Shown in pieces: positions 23,753 to 33,320 of a stretch of DNA of 59,347 bases (within the stretch, counting starts at the first letter, position 1; every line of letters begins with the position of its first letter). This DNA comes from an uncultured Candidatus Saccharibacteria bacterium (GTDB taxonomy: Bacteria; Patescibacteriota; Saccharimonadia; Saccharimonadales; Saccharimonadaceae). The position numbers were made by a program, and so were the translations under genes. The notes under the pieces were generated by a model that saw nothing but the letters and a program-made list of their open reading frames with translations, was not told the origin of the DNA and made no database searches. The stretch covers positions 1-59,347 of the forward strand of contig CAKMNX010000001.1 of the NCBI GenBank assembly GCA_927910745.1. The letters are read 5' to 3'.

Positions 23753-26302
23753 CTATTCGATCACCTGCAATTCCTTCACCAGCCGCTCGATCAATGCCTG
23801 CTTACTCGCCAGCTGCTGGCGTGATTCTTCCACCAAATGAGCGGGTGCTTGGCTGGTGTAACGTTCGTTTGCTAGGCGTGCCTCCAGCTTGGCGGCGTCA
23901 TTGCGTGCTGCGACCAAGCGTTTCTCGAGATTCGTCTGGTGCTCATAGAGTGTCTCGTCGCTTACGTCGAGCCAGGCATCGCGACCGCTAGCAGCCAAGC
24001 GTAGCCCTCGTACTACATCAGTATGTTTCACCGCCGCTAGGCCAGCCAGGCGCCGCACCAGCTCGGCATTATCCGCTACGAGCGCGTCATCCATATAGAG
24101 CATCGTATAGCGCTCATTGCCTGGCAATTCACTCGTTACGTAGCGCGCTTCTGTCACGAGCCGCTTGAGCCGGCCAAACTCAGCCGCTTGCAGCTCATTG
24201 TATTTCTCAGCCTGCGGATATCGCGCTGCCGCCAGCAGGTCGTTATGCCAGCTCAAGCTTTGCCAAATCGTCTCCGTTACAAACGGTGCAAATGGGTGAG
24301 CCAAGCGCAGGCACGTGTCGAGCACCCACACTAGCATGTCAGCGTGCTGCTCCACCTTAGCTGCCTCAATATACCAATCGGCTACGTCATCCCACACCGT
24401 GTGGTAAAGTGTCTCTGCCGCCTCGGCAAAACGATACTGCGCTAGCTGCTGCTCCATCTCTTCCCCTGCCCTGCTCAGCTGGCGGATGATCCAATGATCA
24501 GCCATCGATTGCGGCGTCGATACGTGCACCGGCTGCGTATCCCCCACTTGCGCCTCAATGAAGCGAGCAATGTTCCATAATTTATTGCAGAAATTGCGCG
24601 CTGCCACGACCTTGCCAGTATTAAAGGCTTGTGGCTGAGCGGCTGAGCGGCTGGCAATAATCCCCATGCGCAGTGCGTCTGAGCCATACTGGCTGATTGC
24701 CTCCATTGGGTTGATCACATTACCCTTACTCTTACTCATCTTCTGCCCATGCTCATCCAGCACTAGCCCATGGAGATACACATGACGGAACGGCACCTGC
24801 CCTGTGCAGTACAGGCCAAGCATCATCATCCGCGCTACCCAGAAGAAGAGGATGTCCCCCGCCGTCTCCATCACCGCATTGGGGTAGAATTTTGCCAGCG
24901 GCCCATCTTGCAAATAGTCGGTGGTGATGAATGGCCACTGCCCACTACTAAACCAAGTATCAAGCGTATCTTCTTCCCGACGATATGTTGTGCCATTTAC
25001 AACTATTTCTTTTTCGTTGACATTTGTGTTGAAGATCCAGTCATGTGGGTCGGTCGTGCTCTGGAAGGCTGGAATGGGTATGCCCCACGGGATCTGCCGA
25101 CTAACGTTCCAATCTTTGATCTCGCGCAGGTATTTGATGACCACCTCGCCTTTATTGGCGGGAGTGAAGGTCACATCACCGCGCTTAATAGCAGCAATCG
25201 CTGCATCCGCCAATGGCCGCATCGAGATAAACCACTGCTCTTTCACCATCGGCTCAATGACGGTGTCGCACTTGTAGCAATGCCCCACCGAGTGTTCCAA
25301 CTCTTCCTCGCCACGGCGCAGCTCTTCGCGCTCCAGCGCCTCCAGCACTCGCTGGCGTGCCTCCGCTGTGGTGAGGCCATCAAATGGTGCGGGAACATTC
25401 GTCATTCGCCCATCAAAGCCAATCACCTGCTCCACCGGCAGCCCATGCCGCTGCCCCATCTCAAAGTCATTTGGGTCGTGAGCCGGTGTGATCTTAACCG
25501 CACCGGTGCCGTACGACGCATCAACATATTCATCAGCAATAATCGGGATCTCGCGCCCTACTAGTGGGAGCAGCGCTTTGGTGCCGATCAACTTCTTGTA
25601 GCGCTCATCTGCCGGGTTGACAGCGATGGCGGTATCACCCAGTAGCGTCTCGGGCCGTGTCGTAGCAACGATAATTTCGCCAATATGATCGAGTAGCGGA
25701 TACGCGATGCGCCACAGCTTAGACTTCTCCGTCTTGTGCACCACCTCAATATCGGCAAAGCTGGTCTGGTGCTTGGTGCAGTAGTTAACGATCCGTTCAC
25801 CCCGGTAGATCAGCCCGTCCTGCCACAGCTTATTGAAGGTGCCATAGACCGTCTCCACCACCTTAGGGTCAAGCGTAAAGACCATATCTTCCCAGTCCGC
25901 CCCAACACCAAGAGCGCGCAGCTGAAGCTCCATATCGCCCCGCTTTTTATCGACAAAGTCCCACACCTGTGCATACAGTTCGTCGCGCGAGTAGTCGAAG
26001 CGCGTCTTGCCCTGCTTCTCTAGCTCGCGCTCGTACACCACCCACGTCTCAAAGCCCGCATGGTCTGCCCCTGGGATAAACACCGCGTCGTCGCCCTTCA
26101 TCCGGTGGTAGCGCACTAAGATATCTTGCAAGGCCGAGCCTAGCGCATGCCCGACGTGCAGGTTGCCATTAGCATTGGGCGGCGGCATCACGATACTGTA
26201 GGGTGTGCCCTCCCCTCTTGGTCGAAACACGCCAGCGCTCTCCCACATGGCGTAGATATTTGGCTCGTATTCGTTAGGGTTGTAGGTCTTGGCAAGTTTC
26301 AT
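23753..26302 (-). CDS. valS: valyl-tRNA synthetase
   Basis: 849 residues; charges tRNA-Val with editing of threonine. The HIGH-type motif is PNANGNLHVGHAL (residues ~40-52) and the KMSKS motif is KMSKSKGNVINP (~ residue 520). The editing domain is visible (ATTRPETLLGDTAIAV, YGTGAVKITPAHDPNDF). It ends in the coiled-coil tRNA-binding arm (NLEKRLVAARNDAAKLEARLANERY...) that separates ValRS from IleRS and LeuRS. The AAGGAAG Shine-Dalgarno lies about eight bases upstream of ATG 26302. The ~130-base leader, starting near a TATACT at 26437, shows no T-box motif. Confidence 0.97.
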   Translation of the reverse strand: MKLAKTYNPNEYEPNIYAMWESAGVFRPRGEGTPYSIVMPPPNANGNLHVGHALGSALQDILVRYHRMKGDDAVFIPGADHAGFETWVVYERELEKQGKTRFDYSRDELYAQVWDFVDKKRGDMELQLRALGVGADWEDMVFTLDPKVVETVYGTFNKLWQDGLIYRGERIVNYCTKHQTSFADIEVVHKTEKSKLWRIAYPLLDHIGEIIVATTRPETLLGDTAIAVNPADERYKKLIGTKALLPLVGREIPIIADEYVDASYGTGAVKITPAHDPNDFEMGQRHGLPVEQVIGFDGRMTNVPAPFDGLTTAEARQRVLEALEREELRRGEEELEHSVGHCYKCDTVIEPMVKEQWFISMRPLADAAIAAIKRGDVTFTPANKGEVVIKYLREIKDWNVSRQIPWGIPIPAFQSTTDPHDWIFNTNVNEKEIVVNGTTYRREEDTLDTWFSSGQWPFITTDYLQDGPLAKFYPNAVMETAGDILFFWVARMMMLGLYCTGQVPFRHVYLHGLVLDEHGQKMSKSKGNVINPMEAISQYGSDALRMGIIASRSAAQPQAFNTGKVVAARNFCNKLWNIARFIEAQVGDTQPVHVSTPQSMADHWIIRQLSRAGEEMEQQLAQYRFAEAAETLYHTVWDDVADWYIEAAKVEQHADMLVWVLDTCLRLAHPFAPFVTETIWQSLSWHNDLLAAARYPQAEKYNELQAAEFGRLKRLVTEARYVTSELPGNERYTMLYMDDALVADNAELVRRLAGLAAVKHTDVVRGLRLAASGRDAWLDVSDETLYEHQTNLEKRLVAARNDAAKLEARLANERYTSQAPAHLVEESRQQLASKQALIERLVKELQVIE

Positions 26303-26980
26303 GGCGGTGGCTTCCTTACAGATTATTGATACTTTTCACACGAAAACAGCGCGGTCGATACTTCACGTGAAAAATTTGTGTGCAGCATCTGCCAGGCCGA
26401 TTTTTTGGTGCAACTTCAGCTACCTAGTATAGCACGTTTGACAGCTCAATGGCAGAGGTAACAGGGGTTAGTGATAAGGCTAAGACGCAGCTTATTAAAA
26501 TCATATGATTTGCTTCTCGCTTTGCAGATTAGACACTATCGAGTAGTCACTTGTTCTGATAATTTCCCGCTGTGTAGTTTTCACGTGGAAGGTGTGATGT
26601 GCGACGGCCTGCAACTAAAGCAATTAAGATTTACTATCTCATCCAGTAGAGCATGGGGGATGGATAGACTTACCAGAAAAACGGTAAAAGTCTTTGCATT
26701 ACAAATGTCTGCCCACATACCATCATGCTGCATTCGCCAACGCGCTTCATCCAATGTAAAAGGGGTGTGTGAATAATAAATCAGAAATAAAGATAAATTG
26801 TGTTTATCATAGTGACAACCAAAATTGAATTACAGTAGGGAAGTGATAGCCCAATTTTTCACCTATACATATCTTCATTTCACGTGAATAATGCGCAATT
26901 TCATCAAGCTCTATAGACCCACATCATCATATGGATCTCATATCATCCATCTGAAGTCATGTCTGTAGAGTAGGGCAGAG
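26303..26980. other. long gene-free region with three TTCACGTG palindromes
   Basis: About 680 bases. CTTCACGTGA (26361-26370), TTTTCACGTGGAA (around 26578-26590) and TTTCACGTGAA (around 26878-26888) repeat the CACGTG core. The first lies in the valS leader. An open frame of ~100 codons (26471-26776) has no ribosome binding site and no protein character. I see no tRNA or clear RNA fold. Confidence 0.4.
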
Positions 26981-27012
26981 AAAATAAAAAAGACGCCCAG
27001 CTAGAGCGTCTT
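26981..27012 (-). terminator. terminator of the FemX-like gene
   Basis: On the minus strand AAGACGC / GCGTCTT with a nine-base loop, then TTTTTATTTT. Confidence 0.75.
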
Positions 27013-27035
27013 CTTCTAAGTGATCTCTCTACCAA

Positions 27036-27989
27036 CTACTTATGCGAGCGGCGATACGATGCTTGGCGCAGACTACGCACGTGCTGATACAGTGCTTGGT
27101 AGAGGTGATACAACCGGTAACGCAGTGGGTGGAGAGGTTTCTCCCAAGTGCCGATATAGTCCACTGGCGTACCCCCAAACGACTTCTTAAAGTGCGTGAA
27201 GCCCGCCCAGGGGTGATCCTTCGGCACATCGTCTGGCGCAATGCCGTAAAAGTCAAAGAATTTATGCCCGGTATCGTGCGCATAGAAGAGGGCAGACACC
27301 ACGAGTGCTGTAGCTGGGCTGAGGTTACGCTGGGCGGTGTAGGACGCAGCGTGGGCATAGGCCATCGTCGTGCCGTCACTAAAGAATATCAGGCTAGCAA
27401 CTGGCTTGTCCTCTAGCGTGGCATACATCAGGCCAGCTGCCTTACGTGGGAAGAGTACTTCTGCCATTTGGCGAAAGTAGGCATCACTATGAGGCTGCAT
27501 GCCAGTGCGCTTGGCAACATCGTGAATCATGTCAAGAAAGATCTCGATATCTGCTGGTTCATAACTGGTATGGAACCGCACTCCTGCCTTCTGATTTTTG
27601 CGCCACGTGTAGCGCACCGCTTGTTTGGCATTAGCCAGGATCGCATCGTGATCCATCGTCACATCATTAATAATCGTTCGATCTGGTTGGAGGCTCTTCG
27701 CCTTGCGAAAGCCAAGATTTTGCAACTGCTCAAGCCGCGTCGTCCGGGGGTCGACCCGTACGAAGTCTGCACCATATTGCCACCCGGTGGCAATGATATC
27801 CTTGAGCGCTGCTTCCTGAGATGCATCGTTATCTGCCTCGGGTCCATAGGGCACATACAACCGATGGTTGAGCCGACCATGCTCGATAATGCCATAATAC
27901 TGCCACCCTTTGTCTGCCCGCCGCACCGTGTGGCGCTGCTGCGCTTGTTGAAAGGCCTCCCATGCCTCAGTCTGTAAAAAATGTTTCAT
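27036..27989 (-). CDS. FemX/FemAB family peptidyltransferase
   Basis: 317 residues; two GNAT-like domains. By family knowledge these enzymes add amino acids from aminoacyl-tRNA to the lipid II or murein stem peptide, building cross-bridges, in the cytoplasm. Seen: FLQTEAWEAFQQAQ start, VRYTWRKNQKAGV, YATLEDKPVASLIFFSDGTTMAYAHAAS and the terminal FDFYGIAPDD...HPWAGFTHFKKSFGG block typical of FemAB. TATACT ends six bases before ATG 27989 with no Shine-Dalgarno. The frame is open 31 codons further but without family similarity. Divergent from a second FemAB gene 210 bases away. Four tRNA-Ser genes occur in this window; whether Ser is the amino acid used is unknown. Confidence 0.88.
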   Translation of the reverse strand: MKHFLQTEAWEAFQQAQQRHTVRRADKGWQYYGIIEHGRLNHRLYVPYGPEADNDASQEAALKDIIATGWQYGADFVRVDPRTTRLEQLQNLGFRKAKSLQPDRTIINDVTMDHDAILANAKQAVRYTWRKNQKAGVRFHTSYEPADIEIFLDMIHDVAKRTGMQPHSDAYFRQMAEVLFPRKAAGLMYATLEDKPVASLIFFSDGTTMAYAHAASYTAQRNLSPATALVVSALFYAHDTGHKFFDFYGIAPDDVPKDHPWAGFTHFKKSFGGTPVDYIGTWEKPLHPLRYRLYHLYQALYQHVRSLRQASYRRSHK

Positions 27990-28199
27990 AACATTAGTAT
28001 AGCAACTTTGCGGCGGATTTTCACTGATGATTGTTGCAAAAATTCCATGCACGCCACGATGAAATAATGAATATTGGTACAAAGTATTGTTGATCTAGCC
28101 TAGGGGTACGCGCACTGTGAAGAGTCTAAGGCTGATACGTCTCGCTAATGAACGTCTCTTCCTCTCACCACTCAAAAATGCTATACTATCGCTATCATT

Positions 28200-29456
28200 A
28201 TGCAGCTCAAACCCATCGACCCATCCACTCTCGAACAATTTGTTGCGCAGCACCCGCTAGGGAGCTTCGTTCAGTCGGCCGCTAATGCCAAGCGAGTGGC
28301 ACAGCTGGGCTGGCAGCCACATTATCTGGGGCTGTTTGCCGAGGGCGGGCGCTTGGTGGCTACCGCTGTGTTGTACGAGTGGCGTACTTTGGGCTATAGC
28401 GAGTTTGAATGTTTGCAAGGACCGCTCGTGGATTATCATAACTCAGCCGTACTCAGCACACTATTGACAGAACTTAAGAAATATGTGAAAGCACACAAAG
28501 GTATTTTACTTCGCCTGCAGCCGCCACTCATCCTGCGGCAGGGAAGTGACCCTACTCAGCTTACCGAGGTAGCGGGCACAGCCAAGGCGCTGCAACAATT
28601 AGAAAAGGCAGGTTTCCGCGCTATCCCCCCGCAGCAGACCGACCACAACGCACGCTATGTGCGCTGGTTCTTTGCCAAAGATCTCTCGCCCTATCACGAC
28701 GACGCAGCACTGCTCAAGAGTTTCGACGCCAAAACGCGCAGTTGCGTCAAGGCAGCCACCAAGTATGGTGTGGCGGTACGCGAGATTACTGCAGTGGATG
28801 ATCTCGCCCCGTTTGCGAAGTTGCTAATCGATACTGGCACGCGGCGTGGCTTCTCAGGACGCAACGAAGCGTTTTATCAGCAATTGTTCCGCGCCTTTCA
28901 CCGTAAGCAGGCGTGGTTCCTGATTGCCGAGCTCGACCTTGCTGGCTACCAAGCCCGTCTCAGCGCCCAGCAGGATGCACTGCAAGCCAAGCGCGATATG
29001 CTGGCGACTGAGCCAGACAAGCAAGGGCAGGTGAAAGAGCTCGACAACCAGCTCACTGCGGTATCCAAACGCCTGGCAGATTACGAAACGTTGCGCCAGG
29101 CAGCTAGCGGCGATGTCCTGCCGCTGGCCGCTGCCATATTTATGCACACGAGCGATAACGAGGTGGTGTATTTCCTCAGTGGGTCGGACGATCAGCATGC
29201 CAAATTTTCTGGCTCATACGCCCTGCAATACGCAGCAATGCGCCGTGCCATCAGCCTTGGCGCTCAGCGCTACAACTTCTACGGCACAAGCGGAAACTTC
29301 AATGGCTTCCCCGAGCAAGAGGGAGTGTATCACTTCAAAAAAGGCTTTGGTGGTCAGCTCGAGGAACGTGCTGGTTGCTATGAATATACCGCTCGGCCAT
29401 TCATACATCAGGCAATTCGCTGTGTGCGTGCAGCGCGAAATATTATAGCGCGGTAG
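28200..29456 (+). CDS. FemAB family peptidyltransferase with coiled-coil insertion
   Basis: 418 residues. Same fold as the divergent neighbour, with QHPLGSFVQSAANAKRVAQLGW at the start, the GNAT segment LKSFDAKTRSCVKAATKYGV, and YNFYGTSGNFNGF...GVYHFKKGFGG near the end. Residues ~255-305 form a helical hairpin (YQARLSAQQDALQAKRDML...LDNQLTAVSKRLADYE), the arm found in FemA/FemB but not FemX, so this is likely the enzyme for later additions. TATACT lies 12 bases before ATG 28200; no Shine-Dalgarno. Together the pair would make a short interpeptide bridge. Confidence 0.88.
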   Translation: MQLKPIDPSTLEQFVAQHPLGSFVQSAANAKRVAQLGWQPHYLGLFAEGGRLVATAVLYEWRTLGYSEFECLQGPLVDYHNSAVLSTLLTELKKYVKAHKGILLRLQPPLILRQGSDPTQLTEVAGTAKALQQLEKAGFRAIPPQQTDHNARYVRWFFAKDLSPYHDDAALLKSFDAKTRSCVKAATKYGVAVREITAVDDLAPFAKLLIDTGTRRGFSGRNEAFYQQLFRAFHRKQAWFLIAELDLAGYQARLSAQQDALQAKRDMLATEPDKQGQVKELDNQLTAVSKRLADYETLRQAASGDVLPLAAAIFMHTSDNEVVYFLSGSDDQHAKFSGSYALQYAAMRRAISLGAQRYNFYGTSGNFNGFPEQEGVYHFKKGFGGQLEERAGCYEYTARPFIHQAIRCVRAARNIIAR

Positions 29457-29576
29457 AGCACCGCCTTCGTAACAATACCTACACTATTAGGCAACGTGGT
29501 GGATAGAATTACCTTACGGTGAGATGAAAATTCGCGACTTGCAGATCTTCAGCTTATTTTTTCGTGTCTATGATAT

Positions 29577-29605
29577 TTGATCTTTGCAATAGTCCATGAT
29601 ACTAT
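29577..29605 (+). promoter_or_regulatory. leaderless promoter of the 29612 gene
   Basis: TTGATC, 17-base spacer, TACTAT ending six bases before ATG 29612. Confidence 0.5.
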
Positions 29606-29611
29606 TTTGCC

Positions 29612-30103
29612 ATGCGCGTCAAACGCCCAACATCAGCGTTATCTATGCAAGAATTACGACCAGACATCTTCGTTGCAGGCCCTATTTCTGGTGCAGAAGA
29701 TTGGCAAAAGCAAGCAGAAAAATTATTAGAAAATATCGAGCAAACAGAATCATGCGACGAAGAGCTCATTATTGCCAACCCACGACGCCCAGAAGGAATA
29801 CCACGCGTTGGTGATATTGCGAAGGAGCAGATCACATGGGAGCACCGGAATCTACAGCTCGCACGCGTGGTAATGTTTTACTTTGTCAAGGGGCCAGGTA
29901 TCATTACACCACTAGAGCTTGGTAAGGAACTTGGACGCGGCTCGCCCATTGTGCTTGGCATTGACAAAAGCTTCGACCGACCATTTGACATCGAAACACA
30001 AGCACTCCTCGAGCAGCCAGAGCTCCCGATCTATCACACACTCGACGAAACTGTTGTAGCTGCTGCAGCGCTGGCCAGGCAGATTCGCGCAAAAGAAGGC
30101 TAA
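29612..30103 (+). CDS. nucleoside 2-deoxyribosyltransferase-like protein
   Basis: 163 residues. DIFVAGPISGAEDWQKQAE (residues ~18-36) is the beta1-loop of the nucleoside 2-deoxyribosyltransferase fold; IANPRRPE and AKEQITWEHRNLQLARVVMFYFVKG follow as in the family, and TPLELGKELGRG carries the conserved E-L-G. Such enzymes exchange bases between deoxyribonucleosides, useful for salvage in an organism without nucleotide synthesis. The catalytic Glu is probably in the ITWEH or LELG block. The stop codon overlaps the stop of convergent tsaD. Confidence 0.75.
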   Translation: MRVKRPTSALSMQELRPDIFVAGPISGAEDWQKQAEKLLENIEQTESCDEELIIANPRRPEGIPRVGDIAKEQITWEHRNLQLARVVMFYFVKGPGIITPLELGKELGRGSPIVLGIDKSFDRPFDIETQALLEQPELPIYHTLDETVVAAAALARQIRAKEG

Positions 30104-31194
30104 TTATCAGCCCACACTGCTTCGCGCATCGACAAACTCGGTTGCACTTCGAGCAGGTATGGGTCTACCGTGTGGCCAGCCTGGGCGTAGTAGTAGCCGA
30201 GTGTGGCAATCATCACTGCATTGTCTGTGCAAAAGGCCATTGGTGCGTAGCTAATAGAGCAGGGCAGGGCAATGCGCAGCTGGCGGCGAAGTTCTTGGTT
30301 GGCCGCCACACCACCAGCAATCACGACGGAGCGTGGCGCATAGTGTTCATAAGCCAGCACCGTCTTATCGACTAACGTCTCTACCGCCACACGCTGGAAG
30401 CTCGCCGCCATATCATAGCGCTGCTGCGGCGTGACAAGCGCTGGGAGCTCGTGCGAAGGAAAAGAGGTATCTTTGCCCACCTCAGCTTGCATTCGGCGCA
30501 GCACGGCCGTCTTGAGGCCCGAGAAGGAGAAATCATACTGGCCCTGCATCCGCGCCTTGGGCAATGTGTAGCGCTGCGGGTCGCCCTGCATAGCGGCAGT
30601 AGCAATAGCCGGGCCACCAGGGTAGGGCAGGCCAATGATTTTCGCTACCTTGTCGAAGGCTTCGCCCACGGCATCATCCTGCGTCTGACCAAGTAGTGTA
30701 TAGTCACCATGCGCCCGAAACAGCACCAACTGACTATGCCCACCAGAGACGATGAGCGCCAGCATAGGGAAGCTCGGCTGCGCAGCGGGTAGCGCTAAAG
30801 CTGGCTCGGGCTTTGGCCGACCGTCCTCCACCACAAAGTTAGCATAGACATGCGCCTCCACATGATGAATCGCATAGAGCGGCTTCTTGTGCACAAGTGC
30901 GAGCGTCCGCGCCGCCAGCGTCCCGACCAATAGTGACCCCACCAGCCCAGGCGCATACGTCACCGCAATGCCATCAATCTCACCCCAGCTGCACGCTGCA
31001 TCGGCCAAGGCGCGGTCGATCACCGGGGTAATCATCTCAATATGGCTCCGCGCCGCTACCTCTGGTACCACACCGCCATACTGGGCGTGAATATCTATCT
31101 GCGAGTGCACTACACTACTCAGCAGACGTCGCCCATCGGCCACCACCGCAGCCGCCGTCTCATCGCAGCTGCTCTCAATCCCAAGAATCTTCAT
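30100..31194 (-). CDS. tsaD: tRNA N6-adenosine threonylcarbamoyltransferase
   Basis: 364 residues; transfers the threonylcarbamoyl group to A37 of tRNAs reading ANN codons. Seen: MKILGIESSCDETAAAVV start, metal-binding HHVEAH (~residues 110-115), SGGHSQLVLF, DDAVGEAFDKVAK, and the nucleotide-binding VVIAGGVAANQELR; the second metal site is in MAFCTDNAVMIA. TATAAT ends six bases before ATG 31194 and no Shine-Dalgarno is present. The partners TsaB, TsaC and TsaE are not in this window. Confidence 0.96.
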   Translation of the reverse strand: MKILGIESSCDETAAAVVADGRRLLSSVVHSQIDIHAQYGGVVPEVAARSHIEMITPVIDRALADAACSWGEIDGIAVTYAPGLVGSLLVGTLAARTLALVHKKPLYAIHHVEAHVYANFVVEDGRPKPEPALALPAAQPSFPMLALIVSGGHSQLVLFRAHGDYTLLGQTQDDAVGEAFDKVAKIIGLPYPGGPAIATAAMQGDPQRYTLPKARMQGQYDFSFSGLKTAVLRRMQAEVGKDTSFPSHELPALVTPQQRYDMAASFQRVAVETLVDKTVLAYEHYAPRSVVIAGGVAANQELRRQLRIALPCSISYAPMAFCTDNAVMIATLGYYYAQAGHTVDPYLLEVQPSLSMREAVWADN

Positions 31195-31505
31195 AGGGTT
31201 ATTATAGCAGAGCAGGGAAGATGAGAGAGTAGTGTGATAATAAAAAATCAAATTGCATGAGTTTGAGCCTCAATAATAGGCTTACTCTCAACTTCTCCTT
31301 TTCCGTTCGATGTGATACTCAGGTCAACATTCTACGAGAATATTAATTAACACAACGACAAATTTCGCCACTTTATCAGATAGAATGACGAAACAATACG
31401 GCTGAAATTAAGAGAAATTCTGCACTTTTTCTCCCACATGCGCTCTACCCAAAAATCATACCTCTCATGGTTTTAAATACTATCAAAAGTGGTATAATAT
31501 GTGTC
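31195..31505. promoter_or_regulatory. divergent promoter region of tsaD and the MurE-like gene
   Basis: About 310 bases. TATAAT on the minus strand (31201-31206) serves tsaD; TATAAT on the plus strand (31493-31498) ends seven bases before ATG 31506. A short hairpin AGCCT(CAATAAT)AGGCT lies at ~31265-31282. Nothing else is supported. Confidence 0.5.
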
Positions 31506-32929
31506 ATGGCATTTTCTTTAAAACAAACACTCAAGAATACCCTCCCACCCAGCGTGCTGGCGGCGCTGGAGCCAGGCTATCGGCTGCTTGAAGCCACTAT
31601 AGCAGCAGCCAACCAAGGCTTCCCAGCCCAGGGCATGCACGTCATTGGCGTAACAGGGACGAACGGCAAGACCACGACGTGCTTTATGATTCACCGCATG
31701 CTGGTCGAAGCAGGCTACAATGTCGGCCTGATGACGACGGTAGCCTATGGAGTGAACGACGACATCACATCGCAAACCGAGCACATGACCACCGTATCTG
31801 CACCGCTGTTGCAGCAGCGTTTGGCGGAGTTTCGACGGCGTCATGTGCAGTGGGTGGTGCTAGAGGTGACGAGCCATGCGTTGGCGCAGCATCGCATCTT
31901 TGGCATTCCAATAGACATCGCCGTCATGACCAACGTTACACACGAGCATTTAGATTATCATAAGACATTTGAGCGCTATCGCGCTGCCAAAATGCGCCTC
32001 TTCAAGCTCGCGCGGCGGGTTGGCATTATCAATGCGGATGATCCATCGGCGGCGGTCTTCGAGCAAGCGGTGCCGCGCAGCCTGTGCTATGGCATTGCAG
32101 GCGGCGACATTCGCGCCACGAACATCACCCAAACCGCCTCGGGCAGCCGCTACGATGTATGGCTCATGGGGGAGATGCACCACATCGCCATCAATATGCC
32201 GGGTGAGTTCAACATTGCCAACAGCCTAGCCGCAGTAGCAGTGGGGCACGAGGTGGGCTTAAGCCGGGTACAGATCGAACACGGCCTGGCTGCACTCACT
32301 GGGGTAGATGGCCGCATGACAGTCGTGGATGCTGGGCAGCCATTCTCCGCTATTGTCGATTTTGCCCACACACCCGACGCTTTTGAGCGGCTCCTCGGTA
32401 GTGTGCGAGCGAGCACGAAAGGCAGGCTGATCGTCCTGTTTGGCTCGGCTGGCCGGCGCGATGAGTCCAAGCGAGCCATCCAAGGCAAGATCGCAGGACG
32501 CATCGCCGACGAGCTTATCCTCACCGAAGAAGACGACCGTGATATCGATGGGCAACACATCCTCACCCAAATCGCCAAAGGCGCAGAAGCCGCCGGCAAA
32601 ACCCAAGATACCGACCTCTTTCTCATCCACGACCGCGCTGAGGCCATCCGCTTTGCCGTCCGCCGTGCCCGCACTGCCCGTGACACCGTCGTCTTCCTCG
32701 GCAAAGGCCACGAAAAACCATCGAACGCGCCGACGGAACCCACCCCTGGGACGAAATAACAGAGGTACGAAACGCTATCCATGAGCGACAAGCATCGAAA
32801 AAGAAGCCAGCACGAGGCAAGAGCAAGCGCACAAAAGACGCTAGCAAACCCCGGCCCAAAGCCAAAGACAAAGCTAAGCGCAAGAAAAAGCCAACTTCGC
32901 GCCACAGCAAGCGTGCGTCGGCAAGCTAA
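31506..32929 (+). CDS. MurE-like Mur ligase, frameshifted near the C-terminus, with a basic tail
   Basis: Adds the third residue to UDP-MurNAc-dipeptide in murein synthesis, by family. The ATP loop VTGTNGKTTTCF is at residues ~48-59, about 60 residues earlier than in E. coli MurE, so the N-terminal UDP-binding domain is reduced. Also seen: LEVTSHAL, MTNVTHEHLDYH, INADDP, GVDGRM, DFAHTPDAFE, GSAGRRDESKR and the final GKGHEK. The DAP-recognition motif DNPR is replaced by EDDR (LTEEDDRD, ~residue 340). At A5 (32713-32717) the frame as read ends at 32759; one more A gives TIERADGTHPWDEITEVRNAIHE... and a 45-residue Lys/Arg-rich tail to 32929. The start is leaderless-type. Probably an intact gene with a sequence indel. 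Confidence 0.82.
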
Positions 32930-32959
32930 GCTAGTGTTTTTACCCTACGGATACCCGCT

Positions 32960-33268
32960 CTAACTACCCTGTGAGGTGTCTGTCTCTCCGTCAGCTTGTT
33001 TGGGTTCTACTTTGAACATCACATCGTCTGTATCATCGCTACTACCCACTCTTACATAGCGCCCATCAGTGGTCAGACCGGTTGCTACCCAGCCACCCTC
33101 TGTGCGCTGCAGCGACATCCACTCGATAAAGAGTAGCCACGGCTCGCCCTCAGGATCACTATATAGCCATGGCTTTCCGTCAAAAATCGATTGAGAAATT
33201 GCCTCCTTGAGCACTGAGTGTCTCTCATGCTCCTCATTTGACGGCTGCTGTGGTATTTCGTGTGACAT
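32960..33268 (-). CDS. hypothetical small acidic protein
   Basis: 102 residues, cytoplasmic, unrecognised. The first half is helical and acidic (NEEHERHSVLKEAISQSIF), the middle has aromatic-rich beta-like segments (GKPWLYSDPEGEPWLLFIEWMSLQRTEGGWVATGL) and the end is acidic. AGGAGGTG about eight bases upstream selects ATG 33268; the in-frame GTG at 33280 is inside that site. Convergent with the MurE-like gene. Confidence 0.6.
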   Translation of the reverse strand: MSHEIPQQPSNEEHERHSVLKEAISQSIFDGKPWLYSDPEGEPWLLFIEWMSLQRTEGGWVATGLTTDGRYVRVGSSDDTDDVMFKVEPKQADGETDTSQGS

Positions 33269-33320
33269 ATGGCAATGCACCTCCTTTACCTCTATTATGG
33301 TCGCGTGTCTGTTGTGAGAT

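Noticed and set aside
26303..26440. T-box riboswitch in the valS leader.
   Set aside because: The T-box sequence (AGGGTGGNACCGCG) and the specifier hairpin are not visible on the minus strand.
26471..26776. ~100-codon open frame in the gene-free region upstream of valS.
   Set aside because: Start is TTG/ATT-like without ribosome binding site, and the composition is not protein-like.
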